Positions 47,571 to 59,134 of a DNA stretch of 64,000 bases are shown piece after piece. The DNA is taken from NCBI RefSeq assembly GCF_900078335.1, contig NZ_FKBR01000011.1, forward strand, positions 1 to 64,000, written 5' to 3'. The position numbers and the translations under genes are program-made. The number at the start of each line of letters is the position of its first letter. The first letter of the stretch is position 1. The notes beneath the pieces were generated by a model, which was given only the letters and a program-made list of their open reading frames with translations, was not told the origin of the DNA and did not search any database. This DNA is from Bordetella trematum (GTDB lineage: Bacteria; Pseudomonadota; Gammaproteobacteria; Burkholderiales; Burkholderiaceae_B).

Positions 47571-49579
47571 GGTTTTTCCTCTCCTGCGGCCTGGGGCTTG
47601 GGTTTGGCCCGGGACGGGATCTGGGCCTTGGCCGGGGTATCCTCCGGCGCCTCGGGCGCATCATCTGCCGGCGACGCGGCCGCAGCCGGCAAGGCGTCCA
47701 CCTCGATCGCACGGGCACGCACGATCTTGTCCTGGCGTTGCGGCGAGAGCCAGTAATCGAAGATCTCGCGCGCCACCGGGGCCGCCGCACTCGCCCCCCA
47801 GCCGGCGTTCTCGACGATCAGCGCCACCGCGATCTGAGGGTTGTCGACCGGTGCAAAACCCATGAACAGGGCGTGATCGCGCAGACGCTCCTGCAGGGCG
47901 GCGGCCCGATACTGCCCGCCGCGCAGACTGAACACCTGAGCGGTGCCGGTCTTGCCCGCCGCCTGGTACTTGGTGCCGACGAATGCACGCCGGGCGGTCC
48001 CCACACGCACCACATCGGCCATGGCGTTCTTGATCACGTCCACATTGGCCTGTTTGAGCGGGATACGGTAGTCGGGCGTGGACGGAGTGGCGGTCAGTTC
48101 GCCGGTGCGCGGATCGCGCACCGCGTGCACCAGGTGCGGCCGGCGATACAGGCCATTGTTGGCCAGCGTGGCCGTGCCCTGGGCCAGTTGCAGCAGGGTG
48201 AACGCGTTGTAACCCTGGCCTACGGCGACCGAGATCGTCTCGCCGGCATACCAGCGCTGGCGCTCGCGATCCTTGTAGGTGCGGCGCTTCCATTCGGTGG
48301 AGGGCAGCACGCCGGCCCGCTCGCCCTCCAGATCGATGCCGGTGACTTTGCCGAAGCCGAACTGCTGCACGAAGTCATGCAGCGCATTCACGCCGATCTC
48401 CGGCCCGAGCGAGTAGAAATAGGTGTCGGAGGACACCACCAATGCCCGGTGCAGGTCGGTCATGCCGTAGACCGCACCGCCGGCATTGCGAAAGCGCTGC
48501 CCCCCGAACTCGTAGTAGCCCGGATCGGGGATGCGGTCGGTGGCGCGGCGCTTGCCCAGCTCCAGGGCAGCCAGACCCACGAAAGGCTTGTAGGTCGAAC
48601 CGATGGGGTAGGTACCCGACAGCGGGCGGTTGATCAGGGGATGATCGGGCGATTCGTTCAGACGCCGCCAGTTCTCGACGTCGATGCCATCGACGAACAG
48701 ATTGGGGTCAAACGAAGGCTGCGACACGAAGGCCAGCACTTCCCCGGTATTCGGATCGAGCGCCACCAGCGCACCACGCCGCCCGGCGAAGGCTTTTTCG
48801 GCCACACGCTGCAGGCCCAGGTCGATGGACAACATGATGTCCGAGCCCGGCACCGGATCGATGCGCCGCAGCGTGCGCACCGGACGCCCGCCCGCGGTCA
48901 CCTCGACCTCTTCGAGGCCGGTGCGGCCGTGCAGGGCCTTTTCCCAGGTTTTCTCGATACCCTTCTTGCCGATGACATCCGTGCCGCGGTAGTTGCCGAG
49001 CTGCCCGCTTTTCTCGAGATTCTCGACGTCGTTGTCGGCAATACGTCCGATGTAACCGACGACATGGCCGGCGACCTCGCCCTGAGGATACTCGCGCACC
49101 CAGCGCGCGCGCAGCTCCACCCCGGGAAACTCATAGGCATGGGCCGAGAACCAGGCCGCCTCGGTGTCGTTCAGGTTGTTGCGCAACACCAGGCTGGCAT
49201 AGCGGCTCGACTCGCCTACCCGGCGCCGGAAGCGGCGCTGATCGGCCGGGCTCAGATAGACCACCGGCGTAAGGCGTTCAAACAGTTCGTCGAGGGGGCC
49301 GGCGCGAGCCGGCACGACCTCCAGCGTATAGGTGCGGTAATTGCGGGCCAGCACCTCGCCGTTGCGGTCCAGCACTTCGCCACGGCGCGGCGGGATGGGC
49401 AGCACGGCGATCCGGTTGCGGTCGGCACGCTCGGAGAAGCCTTCGTAGCGATCGACCTGCAAATACCAGAAACGGCCGGTCAGAATGCCGAAGCAGACCA
49501 GCGCAAACAAGCCGCCGACCCAGGCACGCAAGCGGAAGCGCTGCTTCTGCTGCTGACCGGTTTTCTTGAACTCGAACAT
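47567..49579 (-). CDS. mrdA: PBP2 (MrdA), elongation transpeptidase
   Basis: A 670-residue class B penicillin-binding protein. One N-terminal helix (about 18-40), a pedestal dimer domain, and a transpeptidase domain with the nucleophile motif STYKPF (about 329), SSDTYF as the SxN-type second motif, and AAGKTGTAQV as the third. The C-terminal tail (about 620-670) is Pro/Ala/Asp-rich and longer than in E. coli (633). It cross-links glycan made by RodA. Confidence 0.95.
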   Translation of the reverse strand: MFEFKKTGQQQKQRFRLRAWVGGLFALVCFGILTGRFWYLQVDRYEGFSERADRNRIAVLPIPPRRGEVLDRNGEVLARNYRTYTLEVVPARAGPLDELFERLTPVVYLSPADQRRFRRRVGESSRYASLVLRNNLNDTEAAWFSAHAYEFPGVELRARWVREYPQGEVAGHVVGYIGRIADNDVENLEKSGQLGNYRGTDVIGKKGIEKTWEKALHGRTGLEEVEVTAGGRPVRTLRRIDPVPGSDIMLSIDLGLQRVAEKAFAGRRGALVALDPNTGEVLAFVSQPSFDPNLFVDGIDVENWRRLNESPDHPLINRPLSGTYPIGSTYKPFVGLAALELGKRRATDRIPDPGYYEFGGQRFRNAGGAVYGMTDLHRALVVSSDTYFYSLGPEIGVNALHDFVQQFGFGKVTGIDLEGERAGVLPSTEWKRRTYKDRERQRWYAGETISVAVGQGYNAFTLLQLAQGTATLANNGLYRRPHLVHAVRDPRTGELTATPSTPDYRIPLKQANVDVIKNAMADVVRVGTARRAFVGTKYQAAGKTGTAQVFSLRGGQYRAAALQERLRDHALFMGFAPVDNPQIAVALIVENAGWGASAAAPVAREIFDYWLSPQRQDKIVRARAIEVDALPAAAASPADDAPEAPEDTPAKAQIPSRAKPKPQAAGEEKP

Positions 49580-49590
49580 GGACAGCCCGC

Positions 49591-50109
49591 TTAACCGGCG
49601 GACGACTCGCCATCATCGCGGCGGCGTTGCGGTAGTTGCAGGACCCAGCCGCAGACCGGCCAGAGCGCCGTGGTCAACAGCACCCCCAGGGCCCAGTCCC
49701 AGCCGGCCCAGCGCCCGGCCAGCCAGGCCAGGATGATCTGGGGCAGCAGCCGCGCGCCGAAGAACACCGGCAACATATGCAGGGCCTGGCTCCAGAGATC
49801 GAAGCGCTGCATGCGCCGGCTCAGCGCCAGCGCGCCATAGGCGGTCAATGTGTAGGCCAGGGCGTGACCGCCCAGCAGACCGGCGTCATGAACGTCCATG
49901 AGCAGACCGAAGATGAAGGCAGTGAACATGCCGATCCGGCGCGGCTCGTAGGCGCTCCAGAAGGCGATCACCAGCAACAGGATATCGGGCGAGGCCGGCC
50001 ATTGCCGCCACGGCAGCATCGACAGCAGCCAGGCCAGCAACACCGTTCCCCAGACGAAGGCGCCATGCGCCGGTTGCGACAGGCGGTCAGGCTGGACGTT
50101 GCCGGGCAT
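49591..50109 (-). CDS. mreD: MreD, rod-shape-determining membrane protein
   Basis: A 172-residue polytopic protein of the MreD family, with LLLVIAFWSAYEPRRIGMFTAFIFGLLMDVHDAGLLGGHAL in the middle (residues about 50-90) and several membrane segments. The start at 50109 gives a normal length; the frame is open upstream into mreC and an earlier start cannot be fully excluded. It lies between mreC (34-base gap) and mrdA (11-base gap). Confidence 0.88.
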   Translation of the reverse strand: MPGNVQPDRLSQPAHGAFVWGTVLLAWLLSMLPWRQWPASPDILLLVIAFWSAYEPRRIGMFTAFIFGLLMDVHDAGLLGGHALAYTLTAYGALALSRRMQRFDLWSQALHMLPVFFGARLLPQIILAWLAGRWAGWDWALGVLLTTALWPVCGWVLQLPQRRRDDGESSAG

Positions 50110-50143
50110 GCCCAGCGTACGCCGCGAGGGGCGCGCCGGGGAA

Positions 50144-51025
50144 TTAGGGGGTGCCAAGATCGGCCTCCTGGCGGTTGGCTTCCGCCCCCGCGACATCGAC
50201 CTGCAACACCAGGAAGTGGCGGTAGCGCTCGGGATGCGCCAGCGGCTCGGCCAGCGCGCGCGCGAAACCCGAAGCGGTGTCGCGTTCGACCGTCGTGATC
50301 CGTGCGACCGGCAGGCCGGCCGGGAACAGCCCGCCCACGCCGGACGTGACGATGGTGTCACCGGCCTTCAGGTCGGCATTGGCAGCCAGGTAGCGTACTT
50401 CGATCACACCCGGAGTATTGCTGCCGAAGGCGATCAGGCGCAAGCCGTTGCGCAGAACCTGCACCGGAATGGAAACACGCTCATCGGTCACCATGGCGGC
50501 TTCGGCGGTCATGGGCGTGACGCGCACGATCTGCCCGACCACGCCGCCCTCATCGATGACTGGCATGCCGGGCGCGATACCCGCCTCGCTGCCCTTGTTG
50601 AACACCAGGCGCTGATGAAAGGCATTGGGCGGCTCGTACAGCACCTCGACCACGGTAGCCGGCTGGCCGACGGTGTCGGTCACGCCCAGCAGGCGACGCA
50701 GTTGCGCGTTCTCGGCCGCCAGCTGCGCGGCATGGGTGGCCACCTGCGACAGCTCGATGCGCTGACGCTGCAAGGCTTCGTTTTCCGTACGAATACGATT
50801 CGCGGCATTGATCCATTCATCGACCCGCTGGACGGCGTCGCGCGGCCACAGTACGGCACGCTGAAACGGATACAGCCCTTGCGCGACAACATTGCGCACC
50901 GGCTCGAGGATGCGCATCTGCGAATCCACCACGATCAGGACCAGCGCCAACACGACCAGCACCGCCAGCCTGACCTCGGCCGGCGGTCCGCGCCGAAATA
51001 GCGGTGGGGTGCTTTGTCGTTGCAT
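50144..51025 (-). CDS. mreC: MreC, rod-shape-determining periplasmic protein
   Basis: A 293-residue protein. A membrane helix lies at about 14-32, followed by a coiled coil (about 65-110, RIRTENEALQRQRIELSQVATHAAQLAAENAQLRRLLG, described as heptad-rich) and a beta-barrel periplasmic domain with GVVGQIVRVTPMTAEAAMV. It links MreB to PBP2 in the elongasome. It lies 88 bases after mreB. Confidence 0.93.
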   Translation of the reverse strand: MQRQSTPPLFRRGPPAEVRLAVLVVLALVLIVVDSQMRILEPVRNVVAQGLYPFQRAVLWPRDAVQRVDEWINAANRIRTENEALQRQRIELSQVATHAAQLAAENAQLRRLLGVTDTVGQPATVVEVLYEPPNAFHQRLVFNKGSEAGIAPGMPVIDEGGVVGQIVRVTPMTAEAAMVTDERVSIPVQVLRNGLRLIAFGSNTPGVIEVRYLAANADLKAGDTIVTSGVGGLFPAGLPVARITTVERDTASGFARALAEPLAHPERYRHFLVLQVDVAGAEANRQEADLGTP

Positions 51026-51113
51026 GGATGCTCAGCCCGGACCCGCGGGCCCGGCGCCTTCAGGCCGGCCCGGAATGCGCCTGGGCGCCCCGGAAGCCGG
51101 CGGGTAATGAAAC

Positions 51114-52381
<1,268 letters not shown>

Positions 52382-52690
52382 ATGGCGCTAAACGAACAAG
52401 ACGTGGCTCGCATCGCCCGCCTGGCCCGCATCGAGCTGACGCCCGAGCAGCGTGGCCGCGCGCAGGACGAACTGAATGGCATTCTGCACCTGATCGAACG
52501 CCTGCAGGCCGTCGACACCGCCGGCGTGGAACCGCTGGCCCATCCTCTGTCGGCACACGAGGACATTGTGCTGCGCCTGCGCGAGGATGCCGTCACCGAA
52601 CAGGCCTCGGCAGACCAGCGCGAAGCGCTGATGGCCAATGCCCCCGAACAGAACGCCGGCCTCTTCCTGGTTCCCAAGGTCATCGAGTAA
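52382..52690 (+). CDS. gatC: GatC, amidotransferase subunit C
   Basis: A 102-residue helical protein that holds the Asp-tRNA(Asn)/Glu-tRNA(Gln) amidotransferase together. It contains VARIARLARIELTPEQ, LNGILHLIERLQAVDT and LVPKVIE, all typical of GatC. gatA follows after 3 bases. Confidence 0.93.
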   Translation: MALNEQDVARIARLARIELTPEQRGRAQDELNGILHLIERLQAVDTAGVEPLAHPLSAHEDIVLRLREDAVTEQASADQREALMANAPEQNAGLFLVPKVIE

Positions 52691-52693
52691 GCC

Positions 52694-54223
52694 ATGACAT
52701 CCGCACTGCATACTGAATTCGGCGATATCGCCGGCCTGCGCACGGCCCTGGCCGAGCGCCGCGTGAGCGCGGTCGAACTGGCCGAGAGCGGCCTGAAAGC
52801 CGCCCAGGCGGCCGCCTCCCTGAACGCTTTCCTGCACATCGAGCCCGAGCTGACGCTGGCCCAGGCGCGCGCCGCCGATGCGGCGCTGGCCGCCGGCCAG
52901 GCCGGCCCGCTGGCAGGCATTCCCATCGCCCACAAGGACGCCTTCGTCACGCGTGGCTGGCGCAGCACCGCGGGCAGCAAGATGCTGGCCGACTATGTCA
53001 GTCCTTTCGACGCGACCGTGGTCGAGCGTCTGCAGGCCGCCGGCGCCGTGTCGCTGGGCAAACTGAACTGCGATGAATTCGCCATGGGCTCGGGCAACGA
53101 GAACTCGGCCTTCGGGCCGGTGCGCAATCCCTGGGACACGCGTGCCGTGCCTGGCGGCTCCTCGGGGGGCTCTGCCGCTGCCGTGGCGGCCCGCCTGGTG
53201 GCCGCAGCCACCGGCACCGACACCGGCGGCTCGGTGCGCCAGCCGGCCGCCCTGTGCGGCGTGAGCGGCATCAAGCCCACCTACGGCACGGTATCGCGCT
53301 ACGGCATGATCGCCTTCGGCTCCAGCCTGGACCAGGCCGGCCCGCTGGCCGCCAGCAGCCGCGACCTGCTCGAACTGCTGGACGTCATGAGCGGCTTTGA
53401 CCCGCGCGACGCCACCAGCCTGGAGCACTGCGACGGCACGGCCAACGCCCCGGGCCGCATCCGCGGCGCCTTCGAGGCGGCCGTCCAGGCCCAGGAACAA
53501 GCCGCCAGCCAGCCCCTCAAGGGCCTGCGCATCGGCGTGCCGGCCGAGTACTTCGGCGCCGGCCTGGCCCCCGACGTGGCCGCAGCCGTCGAAGCCGCCC
53601 TGCAGCAGTTCGAGGCGCTCGGCGCCGAACGCGTGGCGATCTCGCTGCCGCGCACCGAGCTGGCAATCCCGGCCTACTACGTCATCGCCCCGGCCGAGGC
53701 CTCCAGCAACCTGGCCCGCTTCGACGGCGTGCGCTACGGCCATCGCGCCGCGCAGTACGGCGACCTGAACGAGATGATCAGCCGCTCGCGCGCCGAAGGG
53801 TTCGGCGACGAGGTCAAGCGCCGCATCCTGACCGGCGCCTACGTGCTGTCCCACGGCTACTACGACGCCTACTACCTGCAGGCCCAGCGCCTGCGCCGCC
53901 TGATCGCCCAGGATTTCCAGCGCGCCTTCGCGGGCCAGTGCGACGTGATCATGGGGCCGGTCAGCCCGAGCGTGGCCAAGAACATCGGCGAGAACCGCGA
54001 CGACCCGACGGCCGACTGGCTGGCCGATATCTACACGCTGGGCGTGAGCCTGGCCGGCCTGCCTGCCATGTCGGTGCCTTGCGGCTTCGGCCACGAAGGC
54101 CGCCCGGTGGGCCTGCAGATCATCGGCAATTATTTCGACGAAGGCCGTCTGCTGGCCATCGCCGACCGCTATCAACACGTGACCGACTGGCATCAACGCA
54201 CGCCGGCAACGCAGGACGCCTGA
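52694..54223 (+). CDS. gatA: GatA, amidotransferase glutaminase subunit A
   Basis: A 509-residue amidase-signature enzyme that releases ammonia from glutamine for transamidation. The catalytic triad lies in [10 protein letters not shown] (Lys), [15 protein letters not shown] (cis-Ser) and [13 protein letters not shown] (nucleophile Ser). Length is slightly above the usual 485. gatB follows after 3 bases. Confidence 0.96.
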   Translation: MTSALHTEFGDIAGLRTALAERRVSAVELAESGLKAAQAAASLNAFLHIEPELTLAQARAADAALAAGQAGPLAGIPIAHKDAFVTRGWRSTAGSKMLADYVSPFDATVVERLQAAGAVSLGKLNCDEFAMGSGNENSAFGPVRNPWDTRAVPGGSSGGSAAAVAARLVAAATGTDTGGSVRQPAALCGVSGIKPTYGTVSRYGMIAFGSSLDQAGPLAASSRDLLELLDVMSGFDPRDATSLEHCDGTANAPGRIRGAFEAAVQAQEQAASQPLKGLRIGVPAEYFGAGLAPDVAAAVEAALQQFEALGAERVAISLPRTELAIPAYYVIAPAEASSNLARFDGVRYGHRAAQYGDLNEMISRSRAEGFGDEVKRRILTGAYVLSHGYYDAYYLQAQRLRRLIAQDFQRAFAGQCDVIMGPVSPSVAKNIGENRDDPTADWLADIYTLGVSLAGLPAMSVPCGFGHEGRPVGLQIIGNYFDEGRLLAIADRYQHVTDWHQRTPATQDA

Positions 54224-54226
54224 ACC

Positions 54227-55681
54227 ATGGATTGGGAAATCGTCATCGGGCTGGAAACACACGTCCAGCTCTCCACCGAGTCGAAGATCTTCTCCGGCAG
54301 CAGCACGCGCTTTGGCGCCGCGCCCAACACGCAGGCCAATGCGGTCGACCTGGCCCTGCCAGGCAGCCTGCCGGTGATGAACCGCGGCGCGGCCGAGCGG
54401 GCCATCCTGTTCGGCCTGGCCATCGGCGCCAAGATCGCGCCGCGCTCGGTCTTCGCACGCAAGAATTACTTCTACCCCGACCTGCCCAAGGGCTATCAGA
54501 TCAGCCAGTACGAGCTGCCGGTGGTGCAGGGCGGCACGCTGTCCTTCTTCGTGGGCGAAGAAGAAAAAACGATCAATCTCACGCGCGCCCACCTCGAAGA
54601 AGACGCCGGAAAGTCCTTGCACGATGATTTCGCGCTGGCCAATGGCGCCCCGGCCAGCGGCATCGACCTGAACCGTGCCGGCACGCCGCTGCTGGAGATC
54701 GTCACCGAGCCCGAGATGCGCTCGGCGGCCGAGGCGGTCGCCTATGCCCGCGCCCTGCACAGCCTGGTCGTGTGGCTGGGCATCTGCGATGGCAACATGC
54801 AGGAAGGCTCCTTCCGCTGCGACGCCAACGTCTCGGTGCGCCCGCGCGGACAGGCCGAGTTCGGCACCCGCGCCGAGATCAAGAACGTCAACTCCTTCCG
54901 CTTCCTGGAGCGCGCCATCCTGTTCGAGGCGCGCCGCCAGATCGAGCTCATCGAGGACGGCGGCACGGTGGTGCAGGAAACCCGCCTGTACGATGCCGAC
55001 CGCGACGAAACGCGCAGCATGCGCAGCAAGGAAGACGCGCACGACTACCGCTATTTCCCCGACCCCGACCTGCCCACGCTGGTGATCGGCCAGGATTGGG
55101 TCGATGCCGTGCGCAGCACCATGCCCGAGCTGCCCAGCGCCATGCGCGCGCGTTTCGCCGCCGACTATGGCCTGCCGGCCTATGACGCGGCCCAACTGAC
55201 CGTCAGCCGCAGCCTGGCTGCCTACTTCGAGGCCGTGGCGCGCGCGCTGCCGGCCGGGCAGGCCAAGCTGGCGGCCAACTGGGTCATGGGCGAATTCACC
55301 GCCGCCCTGAACCGCGACGAAAAAGACGTTGCCGACGCGCCGGTGCAGGCCGCCGCGCTGGCCGGGCTCATCAACCGCATCATCGACGGCACCATCTCGA
55401 ACAAGATCGCCCGCGATGTCTTCAGCGCCATGTGGGCCGGTGAGCAGGGCGGGCAGGCCGACGCCATCATCGAGGCGCGCGGGCTCAAGCAGATCAGCGA
55501 CAGCGGCGCCATCGGCGCCATGATCGACGAAGTGCTGGCTGCCAACCCTGCCATCGTGGCCGAGTATCGCGCCGGCAAGGAGAAGGCCTTCAACTCGCTG
55601 GTCGGCCAGATCATGAAGGCCGCCCGGGGCAAGGCCAACCCGCAGCAGGTCAACGAGCTGCTGCGCGCCAAGCTGGCTTGA
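54227..55681 (+). CDS. gatB: GatB, amidotransferase kinase/transamidase subunit B
   Basis: A 484-residue protein that phosphorylates and amidates mischarged Glu-tRNA(Gln) or Asp-tRNA(Asn). It has [41 protein letters not shown] and [17 protein letters not shown], with a C-terminal YqeY-like tail domain ending [16 protein letters not shown] strong terminator follows 20 bases later. Confidence 0.96.
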   Translation: MDWEIVIGLETHVQLSTESKIFSGSSTRFGAAPNTQANAVDLALPGSLPVMNRGAAERAILFGLAIGAKIAPRSVFARKNYFYPDLPKGYQISQYELPVVQGGTLSFFVGEEEKTINLTRAHLEEDAGKSLHDDFALANGAPASGIDLNRAGTPLLEIVTEPEMRSAAEAVAYARALHSLVVWLGICDGNMQEGSFRCDANVSVRPRGQAEFGTRAEIKNVNSFRFLERAILFEARRQIELIEDGGTVVQETRLYDADRDETRSMRSKEDAHDYRYFPDPDLPTLVIGQDWVDAVRSTMPELPSAMRARFAADYGLPAYDAAQLTVSRSLAAYFEAVARALPAGQAKLAANWVMGEFTAALNRDEKDVADAPVQAAALAGLINRIIDGTISNKIARDVFSAMWAGEQGGQADAIIEARGLKQISDSGAIGAMIDEVLAANPAIVAEYRAGKEKAFNSLVGQIMKAARGKANPQQVNELLRAKLA

Positions 55682-55700
55682 GGCCAGGCTTGCCAGCAAC

Positions 55701-55730
55701 AAAAAGGCGGCCCTGGAGGGCCGCCTTTTT
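55701..55730. terminator. Bidirectional terminator between gatB and pyrE
   Basis: A 13-bp stem (aaaaaggcggccc with gggccgccttttt) surrounds a TGGA loop. T runs end both strands, so it can serve gatB on the plus strand and pyrE on the minus strand. Confidence 0.9.
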
Positions 55731-55759
55731 GTTTAACCGACGGGTCACGCCGGCGGCGG

Positions 55760-56428
55760 TCAGACGCCGTATTTTTCGCGATAGGCCTGCACGGCAGGGC
55801 CATGTTCGGCGAACTGGCTGTCATTTTGCAGCAACGCCATGATGTCGGCCAGCGAGGCAATGCTGATGACCGGCATGCCGTAGGTCTGGGCCACATCCTG
55901 GACGGCCGAGTGCGCCGACAGCGCATCATCGGGACCGGCGCGCTCCATGCGGTCCAGGGCAATCAGTACGGCGGCCGGTTCGGCGCCGGCGGCACGGATG
56001 ATATCCACCGACTCGCGCACCGAGGTGCCGGCCGTGATGACATCGTCGATGATCACTACCTTGCCTGCCAGCGGCGCGCCGACCAGCGTGCCGCCCTCGC
56101 CGTGGTCCTTGGCTTCCTTGCGGTTGTAGGCAAACGGGACGTCGCGCCCACGCCCCTGCGGATGCGAGGCCAGCGCCACCGCCGTGGCGGTCGCCAGCGG
56201 GATGCCCTTATAGGCGGGGCCGAACAGCATGTCGAACTGCAGCCCCGAGTTCAGCAGCGCCTGGGCGTAGAACGCGGCCAGCTTGCCGACCGAGCGCCCG
56301 GAATTGAACAGACCGGCATTGAAGAAATACGGGCTCATGCGCCCGGACTTGACCTTGAAACTACCAAAGCGCAGCACGCCCTCGTCAAGGGCGAAGCGGA
56401 CAAAATCAGTGGCGGAAGAGGAAGGCAT
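55760..56428 (-). CDS. pyrE: PyrE, orotate phosphoribosyltransferase
   Basis: A 222-residue enzyme that joins orotate to PRPP in pyrimidine synthesis. It has [21 protein letters not shown] at the N-terminus, [11 protein letters not shown], and the PRPP loop [14 protein letters not shown]. The length matches the E. coli-type enzyme (213). A GATAAT box on the minus strand (56464-56469) could give a leader of about 30 bases. Confidence 0.95.
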   Translation of the reverse strand: MPSSSATDFVRFALDEGVLRFGSFKVKSGRMSPYFFNAGLFNSGRSVGKLAAFYAQALLNSGLQFDMLFGPAYKGIPLATATAVALASHPQGRGRDVPFAYNRKEAKDHGEGGTLVGAPLAGKVVIIDDVITAGTSVRESVDIIRAAGAEPAAVLIALDRMERAGPDDALSAHSAVQDVAQTYGMPVISIASLADIMALLQNDSQFAEHGPAVQAYREKYGV

Positions 56429-56497
56429 GCGGAGATTTCCGAAATGGAATGGAAAACCCCGCCATTATCCGCGATCCGTGCCGCCTGCGCCTGCGCC

Positions 56498-57280
56498 TCA
56501 GAGGGAAAAATCGTAGTCGATGGTCAGCGGCGCATGGTCGCTGAAGCGCTGGTCTTTGTAGATCGCGGCCTGGCGCGCCGTCTCGGCCAGTGCGCAGCTG
56601 GCGAGGTGGTAATCGATGCGCCAGCCCACGTTCTTGGCCCAGGCCTGCCCCCGGTTGCTCCACCAGGTATAGCCCTCGCCAGTGGCCTCGGGATGGAGCT
56701 TGCGGTAGACATCCACCCATTGCAGTTCATCGAGCACCCGCGTGAGCCAAGCGCGTTCTTCGGGCAGAAAACCGCTGTTCTTCAGATTGCCTTTCCAGTT
56801 CTTGATGTCGGCTTCCGTGTGAGCAATGTTCCAGTCGCCGCAGATCACGACCTCGCGGCCGCGCGCGATCAGGTCGGCCAGGTGGGCGAAGAAGTGTTCC
56901 ATGAAATGGTATTTCGCCGTCTGACGGTGATCGCCGCTGGAGCCCGAAGGCAGATAGACCGACACCACCGAGAGTTTGGGATAGACCAGCTCGATGTAGC
57001 GGCCTTCGGCGTCGATCTCCGGCACGCCCAGCCCCACGACCACCGACTCCGGCTCATGCGGCGTATAGATCCCGACTCCGCTGTAGCCCTTTTTCTCCGC
57101 GTAATGGAAATAGCCCTTGCAAGGAGCCGGTGCCATCATGGCCTCGCTCAGGTTGGCCTCCTGGGCCTTCAGCTCCTGGACACAGACGAAATCAGGTTTC
57201 TGTTCGGCCATCCATTCGAAGAAGCCCTTATTGTTGGCCGACCGGATGCCATTCAAATTGGCGGAGATCACTCGCAGCAT
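56498..57280 (-). CDS. xthA: Exodeoxyribonuclease III (XthA/ExoA type)
   Basis: A 260-residue AP endonuclease and 3'-5' exonuclease for base-excision repair. It has ISANLNGIRSA, VCVQELKAQEA, VICGDWNIAHTEADI and the catalytic SDHAPLTIDYD. The start at 57280 (MLRVISANL) matches the family; a longer frame upstream is not family-like. It lies 69 bases upstream of pyrE on the same strand. Confidence 0.94.
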   Translation of the reverse strand: MLRVISANLNGIRSANNKGFFEWMAEQKPDFVCVQELKAQEANLSEAMMAPAPCKGYFHYAEKKGYSGVGIYTPHEPESVVVGLGVPEIDAEGRYIELVYPKLSVVSVYLPSGSSGDHRQTAKYHFMEHFFAHLADLIARGREVVICGDWNIAHTEADIKNWKGNLKNSGFLPEERAWLTRVLDELQWVDVYRKLHPEATGEGYTWWSNRGQAWAKNVGWRIDYHLASCALAETARQAAIYKDQRFSDHAPLTIDYDFSL

Positions 57281-57777
57281 AAAAATCCAGAAAGCGCGCG
57301 CGGCGCATGCGTTGCCGAAGTCGCCACTATATCGGGATCGCCCGGATTGCGGCCCGATAGCCACAAAATAAAAAAGGGACGCACCATGGCGGAAAATATT
57401 TTTACGCCACCGAGCCCAGACTCTTCCCTCCCTTGCGCCATAGGGAAAAGCATTGCGGCCCCGCATCTCACCCATCCCCAATAAAATGGGGACGCATAAT
57501 AAAAAAGGCACTTTCCCCAGGGGAAACGCGAAACTGCCGTCCTGACAATCCTGCCTGGCCTGTCATCAGGGGGAAATCATCATAAATGCGTCCCCATTTA
57601 TAAGTCCTTGTTTCGCATGGTGTGACCCCGGTTTCACCCTCTGCCGCACTGCGGAAAACCTTCCTACAATCGCGCTCCGGGTCTGTGCTTTTCGTTACGT
57701 CGACGCAATGCGTCCCCGGATTTGCACCGATTGCCCGCCCCCGCACTGTTTTGCAGCAATACCCGGAGAACTTTTCC
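57281..57777. promoter_or_regulatory. 497-base repeat-rich region upstream of gdhA
   Basis: No credible gene lies here. The region is AT-rich at 57360-57420 and 57480-57600 and contains four copies of GGGGACGCAT or its core (57376-57383, 57488-57497, and inverted at 57586-57595 and 57708-57717). Copies two and three are the arms of a 14-bp inverted repeat 88 bases apart. A TTTCCCC-a-GGGGAAA palindrome lies between them (57512-57526). A TACAAT box (57665-57670) may be the gdhA -10; its leader contains GACGCA-a-TGCGTC (57702-57714). Confidence 0.55.
57484..57599. repeat. 14-bp inverted repeat flanking an 88-base segment
   Basis: AAATGGGGACGCAT (57484-57497) and ATGCGTCCCCATTT (57586-57599) are perfect reverse complements. 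The enclosed segment contains a small G/C palindrome. The form recalls REP or REPIN-like elements, but copy number elsewhere is unknown. Confidence 0.6.
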
Positions 57778-59115
57778 ATGCAGTCACTGAACGACTTCCT
57801 CGGCAGCATCGCCGCCCGCGATCCCCATCAACCTGAGTACCTGCAGGCGGTCGAGGAGGTCATGACGAGTCTGTGGCCCTTCATCGAAAAGAACCCGCGC
57901 TTCGGTCAACAGGCCCTGCTGGAGCGCCTGGTCGAGCCCGAGCGCGTGATTCAGTTCCGTGTCTGCTGGACGGATGACCGCGGCCAGGCCCGGGTCAACC
58001 GCGCTTTCCGCATTCAGCACAATTCGGCCATCGGTCCCTTCAAGGGCGGCATGCGCTTTCACCCCAGCGTGAACCTGTCGGTATTGAAGTTCCTGGCCTT
58101 TGAGCAGACCTTGAAGAACGCACTGACCACCCTGCCCATGGGCGGCGGCAAGGGCGGCTCGGACTTCGATCCCAAGGGCAAGTCAGAGGGCGAGATCATG
58201 CGCTTCTGCCAGGCTCTGATGATCGAACTGTACCGCCACCTGAGCCCGGACACCGATGTCCCGGCAGGCGACATCGGCGTGGGCAGCCGTGAGGTCGGCT
58301 ATATGGCCGGCATGATGAAGAAACTGTCGAACTCGGCGGCCAGCGTCTTTACCGGCAAGGGCCTGACCTTCGGCGGCAGCCTGATCCGCCCGGAAGCCAC
58401 CGGCTACGGCACCGTTTATTTCGCCGAGCAGATGCTGCGCCGCGTGAGCATGTCCTTCGAAGGCCTGCGCGTGTCGGTGTCCGGTTCGGGCAACGTGGCC
58501 CAGTACGCCATCGAGAAAGCCATGTCGATGGGCGCGCTGGTCGTGACCGCCTCCGACTCCGGCGGCACCGTGGTCGACGATGACGGTTTCACCCCCGAGA
58601 AGCTGCACGTGCTCATGCACATCAAGAACGTGCAACGCGGCCGGGTCGAAGACTACGCCCAGCAGATGGGCCTGCGTTTCCTGCCGGGCGCACGCCCCTG
58701 GCAGGTGCCGGTGGACGTGGCGCTGCCCTGCGCCACCCAGAATGAGCTGGATGCCGATGACGCCCGCAGCCTGATCGCCAACGGCGTGAAGTGCGTGGCC
58801 GAAGGCGCCAACATGCCCGCCACCCTGGCCGCCGCCCAGGCCTTCATCGACGCCCACGTGCTGTATGCGCCCGGCAAGGCCAGCAACGCCGGCGGCGTGG
58901 CCGTCTCGGGCCTGGAAATGAGCCAGAACGCAGCCCGCCTGGCCTGGACCCGCGAAGAAGTGGACCAGCGCCTGCGCGCCATCATGTGCGACATCCACGA
59001 GAACTGCGTGCGCCATGGCCATGGCGAGTCGGGTTACGTCAACTATGTCGACGGCGCCAACATCGCCGGCTTCGCCAAGGTGGCCGAAGCCATGCTGCAG
59101 CAAGGCCTGTACTGA
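57778..59115 (+). CDS. gdhA: GdhA, NADP-type glutamate dehydrogenase
   Basis: A 445-residue hexameric glutamate dehydrogenase that aminates 2-oxoglutarate. It has PERVIQFRVCWTDDRGQARVN and LPMGGGKGGSDFDPKGKS (catalytic lysines near 128) and the nucleotide loop VSGSGNVAQYA. The length (447 in E. coli) fits the NADP-dependent assimilatory type. GGAGAA lies 8 bases before the ATG at 57778; the longer upstream frame is rejected. It sits alone with a repeat-rich promoter region. Confidence 0.95.
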   Translation: MQSLNDFLGSIAARDPHQPEYLQAVEEVMTSLWPFIEKNPRFGQQALLERLVEPERVIQFRVCWTDDRGQARVNRAFRIQHNSAIGPFKGGMRFHPSVNLSVLKFLAFEQTLKNALTTLPMGGGKGGSDFDPKGKSEGEIMRFCQALMIELYRHLSPDTDVPAGDIGVGSREVGYMAGMMKKLSNSAASVFTGKGLTFGGSLIRPEATGYGTVYFAEQMLRRVSMSFEGLRVSVSGSGNVAQYAIEKAMSMGALVVTASDSGGTVVDDDGFTPEKLHVLMHIKNVQRGRVEDYAQQMGLRFLPGARPWQVPVDVALPCATQNELDADDARSLIANGVKCVAEGANMPATLAAAQAFIDAHVLYAPGKASNAGGVAVSGLEMSQNAARLAWTREEVDQRLRAIMCDIHENCVRHGHGESGYVNYVDGANIAGFAKVAEAMLQQGLY

Positions 59116-59134
59116 CGGAACGCCCCGCGGCGGC

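Noticed and set aside
52388-55702. A 1104-codon open frame antisense to gatC-gatA-gatB
   Set aside because: It spans three well-recognised genes on the other strand, with low-complexity composition and no domain; it is a codon-bias artefact.
57268-57809. Small open frames on the minus strand between xthA and gdhA
   Set aside because: They run across the AT-rich repeat region with no ribosome site or family-like features, and one overlaps the gdhA start.
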